Below, piece after piece: positions 19,554 through 29,383 of a stretch of DNA of 64,000 nucleotides. The position numbers and the translations under genes were made by a program. Below the pieces are notes generated by a model. That model was not told the origin of the DNA. It did no database searches and was given only the letters and a program-made list of their open reading frames with translations. How positions within the stretch are numbered: the stretch's first letter is position 1; the number at the start of each line of letters is the position of its first letter. This stretch comes from Bdellovibrio sp. ZAP7 (lineage in GTDB: Bacteria; Bdellovibrionota; Bdellovibrionia; Bdellovibrionales; Bdellovibrionaceae), in the NCBI RefSeq assembly GCF_006874645.1, contig NZ_CP030082.1, positions 186,001 to 250,000 of the forward strand. Direction: 5' to 3'.

Positions 19554-20051
19554 ATGAAAAATGAGAAAAATCAAGAGTTTAAGTCATCTGGAGTTCTGAC
19601 TTTGTTGGGTCTCGTTGGCTTCTCGGCAACCATCATTGCCTCCCCCTGGAACCAGTCCGTACAAGACTCTGAAACCAAAGCCGCCCTGCAGAAAGCAGAG
19701 GTCGTGGGTTACCAAGTTGTACAGATTTACCGCGAGGCGACAAAGGTTTCTGCGGCGCCGAAAGTGGCCTCTGGAGGCCGTTCTCCAGCCTCAATTTCAC
19801 CTAAAGTTGACGGAATCGACAGCCTTCGCTCGACTGGAACCATGGGCACTGACCCGTGGGGTCAGCCATACCATTACCGCGTGCTACCAAACGCAGAGAA
19901 GAACTCGAACATCCGCATTGTCGTGTGGTCATCGGGCCCCAACACCAAAGTCGAAAGCAAAGATTTGGAAAATGAGGATGCGAAGATTTCAGGACAACCC
20001 AACTTTAGTGGAGACGATGTGGGTGTGGTCTTGAGTATGTCTCAAAATTAG
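19554..20051 (+). CDS. GspG-like pseudopilin-related protein
   Basis: 165 residues. A hydrophobic segment near the N-terminus (GVLTLLGLVGFSATIIA, about 13-29) is followed by a helix and a C-terminal domain. That domain has GTDPWGQPYHYRVLPN and IVVWSSGPN...GDDVGVV, the calcium-loop pattern of the major type II secretion pseudopilin GspG. The canonical prepilin peptidase site (G-FTLIE) is not recognisable, so it is a diverged relative or a non-processed homologue. No gsp genes adjoin it. Confidence 0.65.
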   Translation: MKNEKNQEFKSSGVLTLLGLVGFSATIIASPWNQSVQDSETKAALQKAEVVGYQVVQIYREATKVSAAPKVASGGRSPASISPKVDGIDSLRSTGTMGTDPWGQPYHYRVLPNAEKNSNIRIVVWSSGPNTKVESKDLENEDAKISGQPNFSGDDVGVVLSMSQN

Positions 20052-20144
20052 ATTTCCTGGCCCTGTCCTTGGGTCAAGTTATTGCGGCCTCTCGTCAAGG
20101 TTTTCTCACAGAGCACCGAACAGCCTAGTGACCAAGGAGATCCA

Positions 20145-22019
20145 ATGCTTCTTCAAACTAGGACCGGAATTTTCGCAGCACTTTTTCTCTCGCTGACTGC
20201 ATGCGCGACATCCACGTCACACGATTCAGACAAAGCGCCTTACTACGAGGCTTCTTTCAATGATCACAACCGTGCTCCTGCATCTCTGACTCCTCAACCG
20301 ATTTCATCAAAAGATGGCCAAGCAACTCTTGATCCACTTTATTTGCGCACTCAAGCAGACTATTACTTCGCAATGGGCGAGGCGTATGCTTTGGAAGGTA
20401 ACCCAAACAAAGCGATCGAGTCGTTTAAGCTGACTCTGGTTTACGATCAAAATTCTCCAGCGGTGAACATGCGTTTGGCGGCGGAGTATTTGAAGTTGGG
20501 CATGATCTCTGAATCTTTGTCCCAAGCTGAAGAAGCAACTAAGAAAGATCCAAAGAACATCGATGCTCACTTGTTGTTGGGTGGTTTGTACTCTTCGATG
20601 AAAGCTTATCCTAAAGCGATGGATCAATACCAGGTTGTGATGAAGCTTTCTCCGACGAACACAGAAGCTCCTCTTTACATTGGCGCGTTGTACTCTGAGC
20701 AAAAGCAATCTGACAAAGCCGTGAAGTATTTCGAATCATTGTTGAAAAATCCTGAATACACGACACCGTACCTGGTGCACTACTATATCGGTCGCGTGCG
20801 TATGGAGCAACCAGAGGCGAAATACCAAAAAGCAGCGGAAGCTTCTTTCAAAACTGCCTTGAAGTTGAAACCAGATTTTGCTGATGGTGTTTTGACTTTG
20901 GGTGCTTTCTATTCGAAACAAAAACAGGAAGAAAAAGCATTGTCTTTGTACCGTGCTTATCAAAAAGAACAATCTCCTTCTCCTAAAATCGCTGACGTTC
21001 TTGCGCAAACTTATATTGAACAAGGCAAGTACGACTTGGCTTATGATCAATTGGAAGTATTGGAAGCAAACACAGATGAGCCATTGAACATCAAAATGAA
21101 AATGGCGTTGATCCTGATTGAGCAAAAACGTTACGACGTAGCGGTAGAGAAACTGGAACAAATCCTTAAGGATGCTCCAGATTCAGATAAGATCCGTTTT
21201 TACCTGGCAGCGGTTTACGAAGAAACACGTCAGTCTGAAAAGGCGATCCGTGAATTTAAAAAGATCCCAACTTCCAGTACATACTATGGCGAGTCGACTG
21301 TTCATGCGGCGTACTTGCTAAAAGGTGTGGGTCGTTTGGATGAAGCGATTGAACTGGTATCCAAAGGTTTGAAAGAGCGCGCGGATCAACCACAAGTGTA
21401 TGCAATGTATGCCTCCTTGTTGGATGAAAAGAACGATTTCAAAGGTGCTGCCAAAGTTTTAGAGCAAGGCCTTGAGAAATTCCCAGAGAACGCTCAACTG
21501 AGATTCTATTTCGGTACAATTAATGACCGTATGGGTAACAAAGACATTGTCGTATCTGAAATGAAAAAAGTTTTGGAATTGGATCCAAACCACGTGCAAG
21601 GCATGAACTATCTGGCTTTCACATGGGCAGAGATGAACCAAAATCTTGAAGACGCTGAAAAGCTGGCTCGTCGTGCGACAGAGCTGGAGCCGCAAGACGG
21701 TTATGTTTTGGATACATTGGGTTGGATTTTATACAAACAGAACAAAACGGTTGAATCGATCAAGTTCCTGGAGGCAGCTCACAAGTTTCAAGGTACTGTG
21801 AGCGTCATCGCGGAACACTTGGGTGATGCTTACTATAAGCAATCCATGGTTGATAAAGCTAAAAAGATGTATCGTAAGGCAGCGGACCTAGAAACTGATA
21901 AACGTAAAGTTCAGGAAATCCGCGCTAAGATCACTGCGATTGAAAAACAAGAAATGGGGTCTCCAAGATTGCCAGCTTCTGTTGAAACACCTGTTGCGGC
22001 AGATCACACGGCAAAATAA
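20145..22019 (+). CDS. TPR-repeat outer-membrane lipoprotein
   Basis: 624 residues from ATG 20145, which has AAGGAG 7 nt upstream. An in-frame TTG at 20082 has no such site and would bury the signal peptide. The lipobox is LSLTAC. About 14 tetratricopeptide repeats fill residues 70-600, with visible units such as ANLLLGG-like SSMKAYPKAMDQYQVVMKL and LGWILYKQNKTVESIKFLE. TPR lipoproteins usually scaffold envelope complexes. There is no catalytic motif, and the partner is unknown. Confidence 0.85.
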   Translation: MLLQTRTGIFAALFLSLTACATSTSHDSDKAPYYEASFNDHNRAPASLTPQPISSKDGQATLDPLYLRTQADYYFAMGEAYALEGNPNKAIESFKLTLVYDQNSPAVNMRLAAEYLKLGMISESLSQAEEATKKDPKNIDAHLLLGGLYSSMKAYPKAMDQYQVVMKLSPTNTEAPLYIGALYSEQKQSDKAVKYFESLLKNPEYTTPYLVHYYIGRVRMEQPEAKYQKAAEASFKTALKLKPDFADGVLTLGAFYSKQKQEEKALSLYRAYQKEQSPSPKIADVLAQTYIEQGKYDLAYDQLEVLEANTDEPLNIKMKMALILIEQKRYDVAVEKLEQILKDAPDSDKIRFYLAAVYEETRQSEKAIREFKKIPTSSTYYGESTVHAAYLLKGVGRLDEAIELVSKGLKERADQPQVYAMYASLLDEKNDFKGAAKVLEQGLEKFPENAQLRFYFGTINDRMGNKDIVVSEMKKVLELDPNHVQGMNYLAFTWAEMNQNLEDAEKLARRATELEPQDGYVLDTLGWILYKQNKTVESIKFLEAAHKFQGTVSVIAEHLGDAYYKQSMVDKAKKMYRKAADLETDKRKVQEIRAKITAIEKQEMGSPRLPASVETPVAADHTAK

Positions 22020-22054
22020 TTCCTTGGTCGGAAAAATTGGAAACTCGCTACTTA

Positions 22055-22081
22055 AAGCCCACTATTTGGTGGGCTTTTTTT
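22055..22081 (+). terminator. Bidirectional terminator
   Basis: AAAGCCCAC (22055-22063) pairs with GTGGGCTTT (22070-22078) around TATTTG, followed by T residues. It ends the TPR gene and overlaps the 3' edge of the convergent membrane protein gene. Confidence 0.8.
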
Positions 22082-22706
22082 ATTTTTTCTCGAAAGCGTT
22101 TTTGTTTTTCATCTCTATATATAGATAGAAGCATGTGAAAAACATAAACGGCAGCGCCAGAATCAAGCCCAAGCCACGCAGGTATGTGGCAATCACCAAC
22201 GCAACACTGATCGCTACCGTTGCCGCCAGAAAAGGACCCAGATTTTTGATGGCAGCGATAACAGTGCGATCCATGGCTTTTGCGATACCCATATGAGTTT
22301 CAAGTTGCAGATTCAAACCGTGGGATAAGATGAAATAAAAGAACACTCCCATGGCCATCAATCCAAACCCTGCCGGCAACGATTGAATCAACGGTTGAGG
22401 ACTGTGGATTACTCCAAAGGCTGAACCCATTAAAATTCCCGTCGGCATCAAGATGACCGCCGTGATCAGCCACGACACCCAATCTTTTTGCAGATGCGTG
22501 AAGTCTCTTTCCCAGCGTCCTTTTTGCAAACGCAAATTCGCGAGTTCTTGAAAAATCAAAAGGCCCACAGCAATCAATAAGGCACCGATCGTGGGAACAA
22601 TCTGTGAAAAGAAAGTAAAGAGTGTAGCAAGGACTCCTAAGATAAGGCTGTCCTTCCAATTCTGGCGAAACATGATCAATGCTTGTTTAACTGAATGCAT
22701 TTCCAT
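22080..22706 (-). CDS. Integral membrane protein of unknown function
   Basis: 208 residues with about five or six hydrophobic segments (roughly 20-36, 38-53, 74-98, 112-132, 155-195). The N-terminal helix and inter-membrane loops are basic, and the positive-inside pattern places the short ends in the cytoplasm. No family motif is recognised; it loosely resembles DUF-type inner-membrane proteins. It is divergent from the LolB-like lipoprotein gene with only 11 nt between starts, so the two promoters overlap the coding ends. Confidence 0.7.
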   Translation of the reverse strand: MEMHSVKQALIMFRQNWKDSLILGVLATLFTFFSQIVPTIGALLIAVGLLIFQELANLRLQKGRWERDFTHLQKDWVSWLITAVILMPTGILMGSAFGVIHSPQPLIQSLPAGFGLMAMGVFFYFILSHGLNLQLETHMGIAKAMDRTVIAAIKNLGPFLAATVAISVALVIATYLRGLGLILALPFMFFTCFYLYIEMKNKNAFEKK

Positions 22707-22717
22707 ATGCTAAGGGA

Positions 22718-23365
22718 ATGAAAAATCTTTGGCGACAATTAATATCATTGATGCAGGGTCTTTTTCTTCTTAGCGGCGCAGTTCTTTTGAATGCTTGTGC
22801 AACCAAGCCTGTGGTTGAAGGTCCGCTTCAACAAGCGGAATGGGAAACCAAAGCTTTGATTCGCGACATGAAGGAAAATAAATCCAACTCCGTCTCCATA
22901 GATATGATGGCCGTAAAAAACCAAAGAGTTCGTTTGGACATCACAGCCGTGATGGGTTTTCAGGTCGCATCTTTGGTTATGTCTCCCAAAGAAATTGCTT
23001 ATGCCATCTATCCCAGAAAAGAATTTTATTATGGAAAGAACTCTGAAAAATCCGTTGAGCGTATAATCGGTCTGAGTTTGCACCCAATGAATCTGGCCAA
23101 TATCGCGTTTGATGAGCCTGTGCGTGGCCCAGGATGGACATGCGAGCAGGATAGTTCTCGTATATTGTCGAAGTGTGAAAATAAGCAGCGTTCTATTCGA
23201 GTTGAATGGAAGGATCGCACAGAAGGTAAGAAGAAAGTTGTAATTACGGCACCGCAATTCGAAATGCAGTGGCTTTTTAAAGCTCCCCAGACCGAGGTCC
23301 AGTTTAAACCTGAGACGTTCACCCTGAAACAACCTGATGGTTTCAAGGCAATACAAATAAATTAA
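22718..23365 (+). CDS. LolB-like outer-membrane lipoprotein
   Basis: 215 residues with a lipobox (AVLLNAC, Cys about 27). A beta-rich domain follows in the pattern of LolB/DUF4292 half-barrels: VSIDMMAVKNQRVRLDITAVMGFQVASLVMS, then EIAYAIYPRKEFYYG. LolB receives lipoproteins from LolA and inserts them into the outer membrane. Identity is by pattern only, so a LolB paralogue or DUF4292 protein is equally possible. It precedes the prkA cluster by 75 nt. Confidence 0.6.
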   Translation: MKNLWRQLISLMQGLFLLSGAVLLNACATKPVVEGPLQQAEWETKALIRDMKENKSNSVSIDMMAVKNQRVRLDITAVMGFQVASLVMSPKEIAYAIYPRKEFYYGKNSEKSVERIIGLSLHPMNLANIAFDEPVRGPGWTCEQDSSRILSKCENKQRSIRVEWKDRTEGKKKVVITAPQFEMQWLFKAPQTEVQFKPETFTLKQPDGFKAIQIN

Positions 23366-23440
23366 AAAACTCGTTAACCGTCTAGTATTGAGGCATAATC
23401 TTAGTCAGTAGGTGTGTCACAAATCACCGGGGAGAGTATT

Positions 23441-25516
23441 ATGTCCTCTAAGATTGACCTTCACTCGCTGATCAACAACTGGCAGAACTCCAGCGTCAAT
23501 GCTAAAGAACATTGGAGCGGTACTTTCTCTGAGTACTTAGATCTGGTTAAAGCCAATCCAAAAATCACTAGGAATGCCTATCAACGCATGTATGACATGA
23601 TCGTTGAAGAAGGTACTGAGACGTATCTCGATTTCAAAAAGGAAGTCGTTCGATACAAATTCTTTAGTGATCAATTCAACAACGGCAAAGATGCAGTCTT
23701 CGGACTGGATGTGCAGTTGATGAAACTCGTAAATATTTTAAAATCTGCCTCTTTGGGTTACGGCACAGAGAAGCGCGTGATCCTATTGCACGGTCCGGTC
23801 GGAAGTGCGAAGTCCACGATCTGCCGCATGCTGAAAAAAGGTTTGGAGAGATATTCTCATCAACCTCAAGGTGCTTTGTACACGTTCGAGTGGATTGATG
23901 AAAAGAATGAGCTGAATGGTTTGTTGGGTAAGGAAGTAAAAGTATTCCCTTCACCAATGAATGAAGAGCCCTTGCTGTTGATTCCAGAAGAAATGCGCGG
24001 CGCTTTGTATGATCAAATCAACAAAGGCCAAGAAGGCAGTTACCGTGTTCACGTTGATGGAGAGCTAAGCCCGCCATCACGTTTTATCTTTAAGCATTTG
24101 ATGGAACATTATGAAGGTGATTTGATGAGCGTGCTAAAACACGTTCGTGTGAAACGCTTGTTTATTTCCGAAGCCGACCGTATCGGTATCGGTACTTTCC
24201 AACCTAAAGACGAAAAGAATCAAGACTCCACAGAGCTTACGGGTGATATCAATTACCGTAAGATCGCAGAGTACGGTTCTGATTCGGATCCTCGTGCTTT
24301 TAACTTTGACGGAGAGTTCAACGTTGCCAATCGGGGCATGATTGAATTCGTCGAGGTTCTAAAACTTGACGTGGCCTTCTTGTATGACCTTTTGGGAGCG
24401 TCACAAGAGCACAGAGTTAAGCCTAAGAAATTCGCACAGACTCATATCGACGAAGTGATCATTGGACACACGAATGAACCAGAGTATCGTCGTTTGCAAG
24501 ACAACGAATTCATGGAAGCCCTTCGTGACCGTACCGTAAAAATCGACATTCCGTACATCACTCGCTGGAAAGATGAAATCAATATCTATAAACGTGATTT
24601 CAACTCCCAGAAAGTGCGTGGTATTTCCATTGCTCCTCACACTGTAGAGATGGCAGCGATGTGGGCGATCCTGACTCGTTTGGAAAAACCTAAAAAAGCA
24701 AACCTCACGCGTTTGCAAAAATTGAAACTTTATAATGGTAAAACGCTTCCGAATTACACTGAGGACAACGTGCGTGAGCTTCGTAAAGAAACTCAACGCG
24801 AGGGGCTGGAAGGTATCTCGGCTCGTTATATCCAGGATAAACTTTCCAACGCGCTGGTAAATGCGCAGCAGTCCAATAAAGGTTCCGTGAATCCGTTCAT
24901 GGTCTTTAAGGAATTGGAATCCGGTCTTAAGAGTCACTCGCTTCTTTCAAACGAAGAGCTAAAAGCAGAATACAAAGAGCTTTTGGGTGTCGTGATGCAA
25001 GAATACGAAGAGATCATCAAGGCCGAAGTACAACGCGCGATCAGTGCTGACGAAAGCGCGATGGCAAGATTGTGCTCGAACTATATCGATAACGTAAAAG
25101 CTTATACTCAGAAGGAGCGTGTTCGTAATCAGTTCACTGGTAACGACGAAGAGCCGGATGAGCGTTTGATGAGATCGATCGAAGATAAGATCGAGATCCC
25201 AGAATCCCGTAAAGATGATTTCCGTCGTGAGATCATGAATTACATCGGGGCTTTGGCTCTTGAAGGTAAGAAGTTTAACTTCAAGATGAACGAGCGCTTG
25301 CATAAAGCAATTGAGCTTAAACTATTTGAAGATCAAAAAGACAGTATCAAGCTTACAACTCTTGTCAGCAATGCTGTTGATAAGGATACGCAAGAAAAGA
25401 TTGATATCGTTAAAACCCGTCTTATTAAAGACTTCGGATACGATGAAATCTCTGCGACGGATGTTTTACATTACGTTGCAAGTATCTTCGCCCGAGGCGA
25501 TGTAAAGAGTAGATAA
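23441..25516 (+). CDS. prkA: PrkA family serine protein kinase
   Basis: 691 residues from ATG 23441, chosen because GGGGAGAG (23430-23437) stands just upstream. A GTG in frame at 23414 is the longer alternative. The N-terminal AAA+ domain carries Walker [10 protein letters not shown] (about 120-128), and the C-terminal PrkA kinase domain has [15 protein letters not shown]. PrkA/YeaG phosphorylates targets during starvation and sporulation-like states. The stop overlaps the yeaH start by one base, forming the widespread prkA-yeaH-spoVR set. Confidence 0.93.
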   Translation: MSSKIDLHSLINNWQNSSVNAKEHWSGTFSEYLDLVKANPKITRNAYQRMYDMIVEEGTETYLDFKKEVVRYKFFSDQFNNGKDAVFGLDVQLMKLVNILKSASLGYGTEKRVILLHGPVGSAKSTICRMLKKGLERYSHQPQGALYTFEWIDEKNELNGLLGKEVKVFPSPMNEEPLLLIPEEMRGALYDQINKGQEGSYRVHVDGELSPPSRFIFKHLMEHYEGDLMSVLKHVRVKRLFISEADRIGIGTFQPKDEKNQDSTELTGDINYRKIAEYGSDSDPRAFNFDGEFNVANRGMIEFVEVLKLDVAFLYDLLGASQEHRVKPKKFAQTHIDEVIIGHTNEPEYRRLQDNEFMEALRDRTVKIDIPYITRWKDEINIYKRDFNSQKVRGISIAPHTVEMAAMWAILTRLEKPKKANLTRLQKLKLYNGKTLPNYTEDNVRELRKETQREGLEGISARYIQDKLSNALVNAQQSNKGSVNPFMVFKELESGLKSHSLLSNEELKAEYKELLGVVMQEYEEIIKAEVQRAISADESAMARLCSNYIDNVKAYTQKERVRNQFTGNDEEPDERLMRSIEDKIEIPESRKDDFRREIMNYIGALALEGKKFNFKMNERLHKAIELKLFEDQKDSIKLTTLVSNAVDKDTQEKIDIVKTRLIKDFGYDEISATDVLHYVASIFARGDVKSR

Positions 25517-26613
25517 TGGGCATACGCGAAGATCAAAGCCGATTTAAAGACATCGTAAAGGGCAAGGTCAAAGAAGACCTTCGCAAATACGTGTCGCAAG
25601 GTGAAATGATCGGGAAGCGGGAAGACGAATACGTCAAGATCCCGCTTCCGCGCATTGATATTCCCAATTTCCGTTATGGTCCCAAACAATCTGGTGGTGT
25701 TGGTCAAGGTGAAGGACAACCCGGCCAGGATGTTGGCGATCCAGGCGAAGGCGGGCAAGGGCAAGCAGGTGAAGCACCCGGCGAACACATGGTGGAGGTT
25801 GAACTCTCCATGGAAGAGCTTGCAGATATCCTGGGTGAGAAACTGCAACTACCGCGTATTGAACCCAAAGGTCACAAAAATATTGATTCCCTAAAAACGA
25901 AATTCACAGGGATTGCTCCGGTAGGCCCTGAGGGACTTCGTCATTTTAAATCCTCCTATAAAAGCGCACTGAAACGTATGGTGGGTTCCGGAACTTATAA
26001 CCCGGAAGAGCCGCTGGTGCTGCCGATTCGCCGAGACATGAAGTACAAGTCTTTCAAAAAGGTGAATCAACCCCAAACTCAAGCGGTCATTATCTATATG
26101 ATGGACGTGTCGGGTTCCATGGGCGAGGAGCAAAAAGAAATCGTCAGACTGGAAAGCTTTTGGATCAATACGTGGCTTAAGAAGCATTACAAGGGTCTAG
26201 AGACTCGTTTTATCATTCACGATGCGGCAGCAAAGGAAGTTGATGAAGACACTTTCTATCGCACCAGTGAATCTGGCGGGACGCTGATCAGTTCTGCCTA
26301 TAAACTTTGCCAGGAAATTATCCAGGCGGATTATCCAACCAATGAATGGAATATTTATCCTTTTCACTTTAGTGACGGAGATAACTGGAGTGGCGAGGAC
26401 ACGCGTCTTTGTGTGAAGATGCTGCAGGAGTTTTTCCTGCCTAACTGTAACGTCTTTGGATACGGCCAAGTCGAAAGTAAATACGGCAGTGGTCAGTTCT
26501 TAAAAGATTTGCAAAAGGAATTCGGCGAGGACGAACGAATCACTCTCAGCCAAATTGAAAGCAGAGACAAGATTCTGGATTCCATCAAAGACTTCCTCGG
26601 TAAAGGCCGCTAA
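25516..26613 (+). CDS. yeaH: YeaH/DUF444 von Willebrand A-domain protein
   Basis: 365 residues. A Gly/Gln-rich low-complexity linker (about 56-92) separates a basic N-terminal region from a VWA domain. The MIDAS metal site is DVSGSMG (D197 onward), with a later [10 protein letters not shown] and HFSDGDNW completing the site pattern. YeaH partners PrkA in nitrogen and stress responses in E. coli. The ATG overlaps the prkA stop (TAATG). Confidence 0.92.
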   Translation: MGIREDQSRFKDIVKGKVKEDLRKYVSQGEMIGKREDEYVKIPLPRIDIPNFRYGPKQSGGVGQGEGQPGQDVGDPGEGGQGQAGEAPGEHMVEVELSMEELADILGEKLQLPRIEPKGHKNIDSLKTKFTGIAPVGPEGLRHFKSSYKSALKRMVGSGTYNPEEPLVLPIRRDMKYKSFKKVNQPQTQAVIIYMMDVSGSMGEEQKEIVRLESFWINTWLKKHYKGLETRFIIHDAAAKEVDEDTFYRTSESGGTLISSAYKLCQEIIQADYPTNEWNIYPFHFSDGDNWSGEDTRLCVKMLQEFFLPNCNVFGYGQVESKYGSGQFLKDLQKEFGEDERITLSQIESRDKILDSIKDFLGKGR

Positions 26614-26681
26614 CCGACTGTGTGTCGCTTCGGGTCTTAGCAAGAAGGGCCAATAGCCCTTTAGAGAGTGAAGGAACTACC

Positions 26682-28208
26682 ATGGCAAATTTAACTCCTG
26701 AATTAGAAGCAGAACGAAAGCGTATTTGCCAAATCGCTAAGGATGCAGGGCTAGACTGTTTCGAAACTGTCTTCGAATTGATTACGTACGATCAAATTTC
26801 GCAATTTGCAGCCTATGGTGGTTTTCCGGTGAGATATCCTCACTGGAAATTCGGTATGGAGTACGAGCATCTTTCAAAGAGCTATGAGTACGGTCTTTCC
26901 AAAATCTATGAAATGGTGATTAATACGGATCCTTGTTACGCGTACCTGATGGAAGGAAACGCGATGATGGATCAAAAGCTCGTGATGGCTCACGTGTATG
27001 GTCACTGCGACTTCTTTAAAAATAATGTGTGGTTTGGAAAAACCAATCGCAAAATGATGGACCAGATGGCGAATCACGCGACAAGAATTCGTCGTTACAT
27101 GGATCGCTATGGACAAGACACAGTCGAGAATTTTATCGACGTGTGTTTGAGTCTGGAAAATCTGATTGATCGCTACAGTCCCTATGTGGAAAAGTCTGTG
27201 GTCAATTCCGAAACACCTCCACGGGAAAAAAATTACTTATTAAAAGTTGAGCGCGATTACATGCGCGATTATATCAATCCGCCGTCCTTCGTTCAGGAGC
27301 AAAAGCGTAAAGCCGAGGAAGATGCCGCGGCCCAAGCGCAACGCTTCCCACGTGAACCAGAGAAAGATGTTCTTAAGTTTTTTATTCATCATGCTCCATT
27401 GGCGGATTGGCAGGTGGATGTACTGACAATTATTCGTGATGAAGCTTATTACTTTTCTCCGCAAGGTATGACGAAAACCATGAACGAGGGTTGGGCTTCA
27501 TACTGGCATTCCAAATTGATGACGACGAAGATTTTGAATGATTCAGAGATCATCGATTTCGCCGATCACCATGCCGGTACGATGGCCATGGCTCCGAATG
27601 GCTATAATCCGTATAAAGTCGGTATTGAGCTTTTCCGTGATATCGAAGAGCGCTGGAACAAAGGTCAATTTGGTCGTGAGTTTGAAGAGTGTGATGACGT
27701 GAAAGAGCGTAAACACTGGGACAAGAAATTGAATTTGGGTCGCGAGAAAATCTTTGAAGTTCGCAAAGTCTGCAACGACGTCACATTTATTGACCAGTTT
27801 TTGACAGAAGACTTTTGCGTACGCAATAAGCTGTTCGTTTATAAATTCAATAAAAAGACACAGAAGTTTGAAGTGGATACGAGCAATTTTAAAGCAATCA
27901 AGTCGCAGTTATTGTTCCATATGACCAACTTTGGGCAGCCGATCATCCGCATTGAAGATGCAAACTTTGAAAATAGAGGTGAATTGTTGCTAAACCACCT
28001 TCATGAAGGCATCGACATGCAACCTGATTTCATGAGCGAGACTTTGAAAAACGTGTACAAACTTTGGAGTCGTCCGGTGAATATCGCGACGATTATGGAC
28101 GAGACACCGCAACTTTTTAGATTTGACGGAAAGGAGTACACGCAGCATAAACTGAGCGAAGAGGGTCCGACACCGAACCCTGCAACTGAAGAAAGCTCTG
28201 GTTCTTAA
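26682..28208 (+). CDS. spoVR: SpoVR family protein
   Basis: 508 residues from ATG 26682, preceded by AAGGA; the in-frame upstream start at 26622 lacks a site. It shows SpoVR/YcgB family blocks: YGGFPVRYPHWKFGMEYE, DCFFKNN-like GHCDFFKNNVWF, and MNEGWASYWH. SpoVR is needed for spore cortex formation in Bacillus and is linked to biofilm and stress in other bacteria. The molecular activity is unknown. It completes the PrkA-YeaH-SpoVR trio and overlaps the SUI1 gene by one base. Confidence 0.93.
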   Translation: MANLTPELEAERKRICQIAKDAGLDCFETVFELITYDQISQFAAYGGFPVRYPHWKFGMEYEHLSKSYEYGLSKIYEMVINTDPCYAYLMEGNAMMDQKLVMAHVYGHCDFFKNNVWFGKTNRKMMDQMANHATRIRRYMDRYGQDTVENFIDVCLSLENLIDRYSPYVEKSVVNSETPPREKNYLLKVERDYMRDYINPPSFVQEQKRKAEEDAAAQAQRFPREPEKDVLKFFIHHAPLADWQVDVLTIIRDEAYYFSPQGMTKTMNEGWASYWHSKLMTTKILNDSEIIDFADHHAGTMAMAPNGYNPYKVGIELFRDIEERWNKGQFGREFEECDDVKERKHWDKKLNLGREKIFEVRKVCNDVTFIDQFLTEDFCVRNKLFVYKFNKKTQKFEVDTSNFKAIKSQLLFHMTNFGQPIIRIEDANFENRGELLLNHLHEGIDMQPDFMSETLKNVYKLWSRPVNIATIMDETPQLFRFDGKEYTQHKLSEEGPTPNPATEESSGS

Positions 28209-28567
28209 TGAAGAATACCCGTTTAGTTTATAGTACCGACCCTAAGGACAATATTATTTGTCCTCACTGCAAAGAACTAAAGAGCGAATGCAAATGTCGC
28301 CCTGAGGATAGCGTGGATCAAAAGTTCACTGTGATCTTTCGGCTGGAAAAGAATGGCCGCGGCGGAAAGACAGTAACTGTTCTGGATGGTTTGCCAAGAA
28401 ACGAAGATTACCTCAAAACACTTGCGAAAGAATTGAAAGCAAAGTGTGGTGTAGGTGGCTCTCATTCCATGGGCGAAAAATTCGGATTAGTAGAGATCCA
28501 AGGCGATAAGCGCGACGCGATCAAAAAAATTTTACAGGTCAAAGGCATACCATTTAAGGGTATGTAA
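28208..28567 (+). CDS. SUI1/eIF1-family translation factor with zinc-knuckle N-terminus
   Basis: 119 residues. The SUI1 fold is clear (VTVLDGLPRNEDYLKTLAKELKAKCGVGGS and EIQGDKRDAIKKIL), as in YciH. The N-terminal extension has CPHC-x7-CKC (about 19-32), four cysteines suited to bind zinc, a common variant outside enterobacteria. YciH-type proteins alter start-site fidelity and are linked to stress. Fusion into the prkA-yeaH-spoVR operon by a one-base overlap suggests translational reprogramming in the same response. Confidence 0.85.
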   Translation: MKNTRLVYSTDPKDNIICPHCKELKSECKCRPEDSVDQKFTVIFRLEKNGRGGKTVTVLDGLPRNEDYLKTLAKELKAKCGVGGSHSMGEKFGLVEIQGDKRDAIKKILQVKGIPFKGM

Positions 28568-28619
28568 TTCTAGACTTAAGGTAACTTGTATTTTTGTTCG
28601 ATAAAGATATCCTGTTTAT

Positions 28620-29330
28620 ATGCAGATGTACGGTAATAACTTGAACGTAGGGGTAAATTTGGCTGCGAAGAAAATCGTCATCGTTGATGACTATGAGGAA
28701 AGCTGCAAGCTTTTAGCGGAGATCTTAAGCTCCACTTACGATTGCAAGTATACTTCAGACAGTACTGCGGCGATGCAACTCATCAACGAGCAAAAGCCAG
28801 ATCTAATTCTGCTGGATTATAAAATGCCAGGAAAATTGGGCGTCGATGTTTGCCGTGAAGTTCGCGAACAATCTGAAATCAAAAACACGCCAATCATTTT
28901 CGTTTCCGGGGCGGCAACGATTGATGAACGTATTAAAGCGTTCGAAACTGGCGCTAACGATTTCATTTCTAAACCTTTCCATGTGAAAGAACTTATCCTT
29001 AGAATCAAAGCGCGTTTGGCTGAAAAAGAGCCAGAGGTTACTGCTGAATTGACGGCAGGTAACTTGCGCATGAACTTGTTGGCTCGCCAAATCTTCATCG
29101 ACAATCAAGAGATTAACGTAACGCCAAAACAGTTTGATATCTTAAAGCTATTGGTAGCTGATAAAAACAATCTGGTAACTCGCGAAAAATGTTTAAGCGA
29201 GATCTGGGGTGACTCCGATGTGACTTCACGTAACGTGGATTCACAAATCAACTACTTGAAACGTAAAATCGCCACATTCAATGGTCGCATCGTTGCGGTT
29301 CCATCTTTGGGTTACCGTTTAGAGGCGTAA
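28620..29330 (+). CDS. OmpR/PhoB-type response regulator
   Basis: 236 residues. The receiver domain has VDDYEE and the phosphoacceptor D66 (LILLDYKMPG), with FVSGAA and SKPF (about 116-119) completing the active site. The C-terminal winged helix has TPKQFDILKLLV and DSQINYLKRKI...GYRLEA. It binds DNA when phosphorylated. No kinase adjoins it, so it is an orphan regulator here; the cognate kinase may be elsewhere. A terminator follows immediately. Confidence 0.92.
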   Translation: MQMYGNNLNVGVNLAAKKIVIVDDYEESCKLLAEILSSTYDCKYTSDSTAAMQLINEQKPDLILLDYKMPGKLGVDVCREVREQSEIKNTPIIFVSGAATIDERIKAFETGANDFISKPFHVKELILRIKARLAEKEPEVTAELTAGNLRMNLLARQIFIDNQEINVTPKQFDILKLLVADKNNLVTREKCLSEIWGDSDVTSRNVDSQINYLKRKIATFNGRIVAVPSLGYRLEA

Positions 29331-29353
29331 ATCAAACTGACAAGTTTAAATTA

Positions 29354-29383
29354 AAAAGGCGGAATCACTTCCGCCTTTTTTTA
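29354..29383 (+). terminator. Terminator, left arm of a mirror-image pair
   Basis: AAAGGCGGAA-TCAC-TTCCGCCTTT with flanking A and T runs ends the response regulator transcript. The whole element is the exact reverse complement of the terminator at 30599-30627, so the two form a 24-30 bp inverted repeat 1.2 kb apart. Confidence 0.85.
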
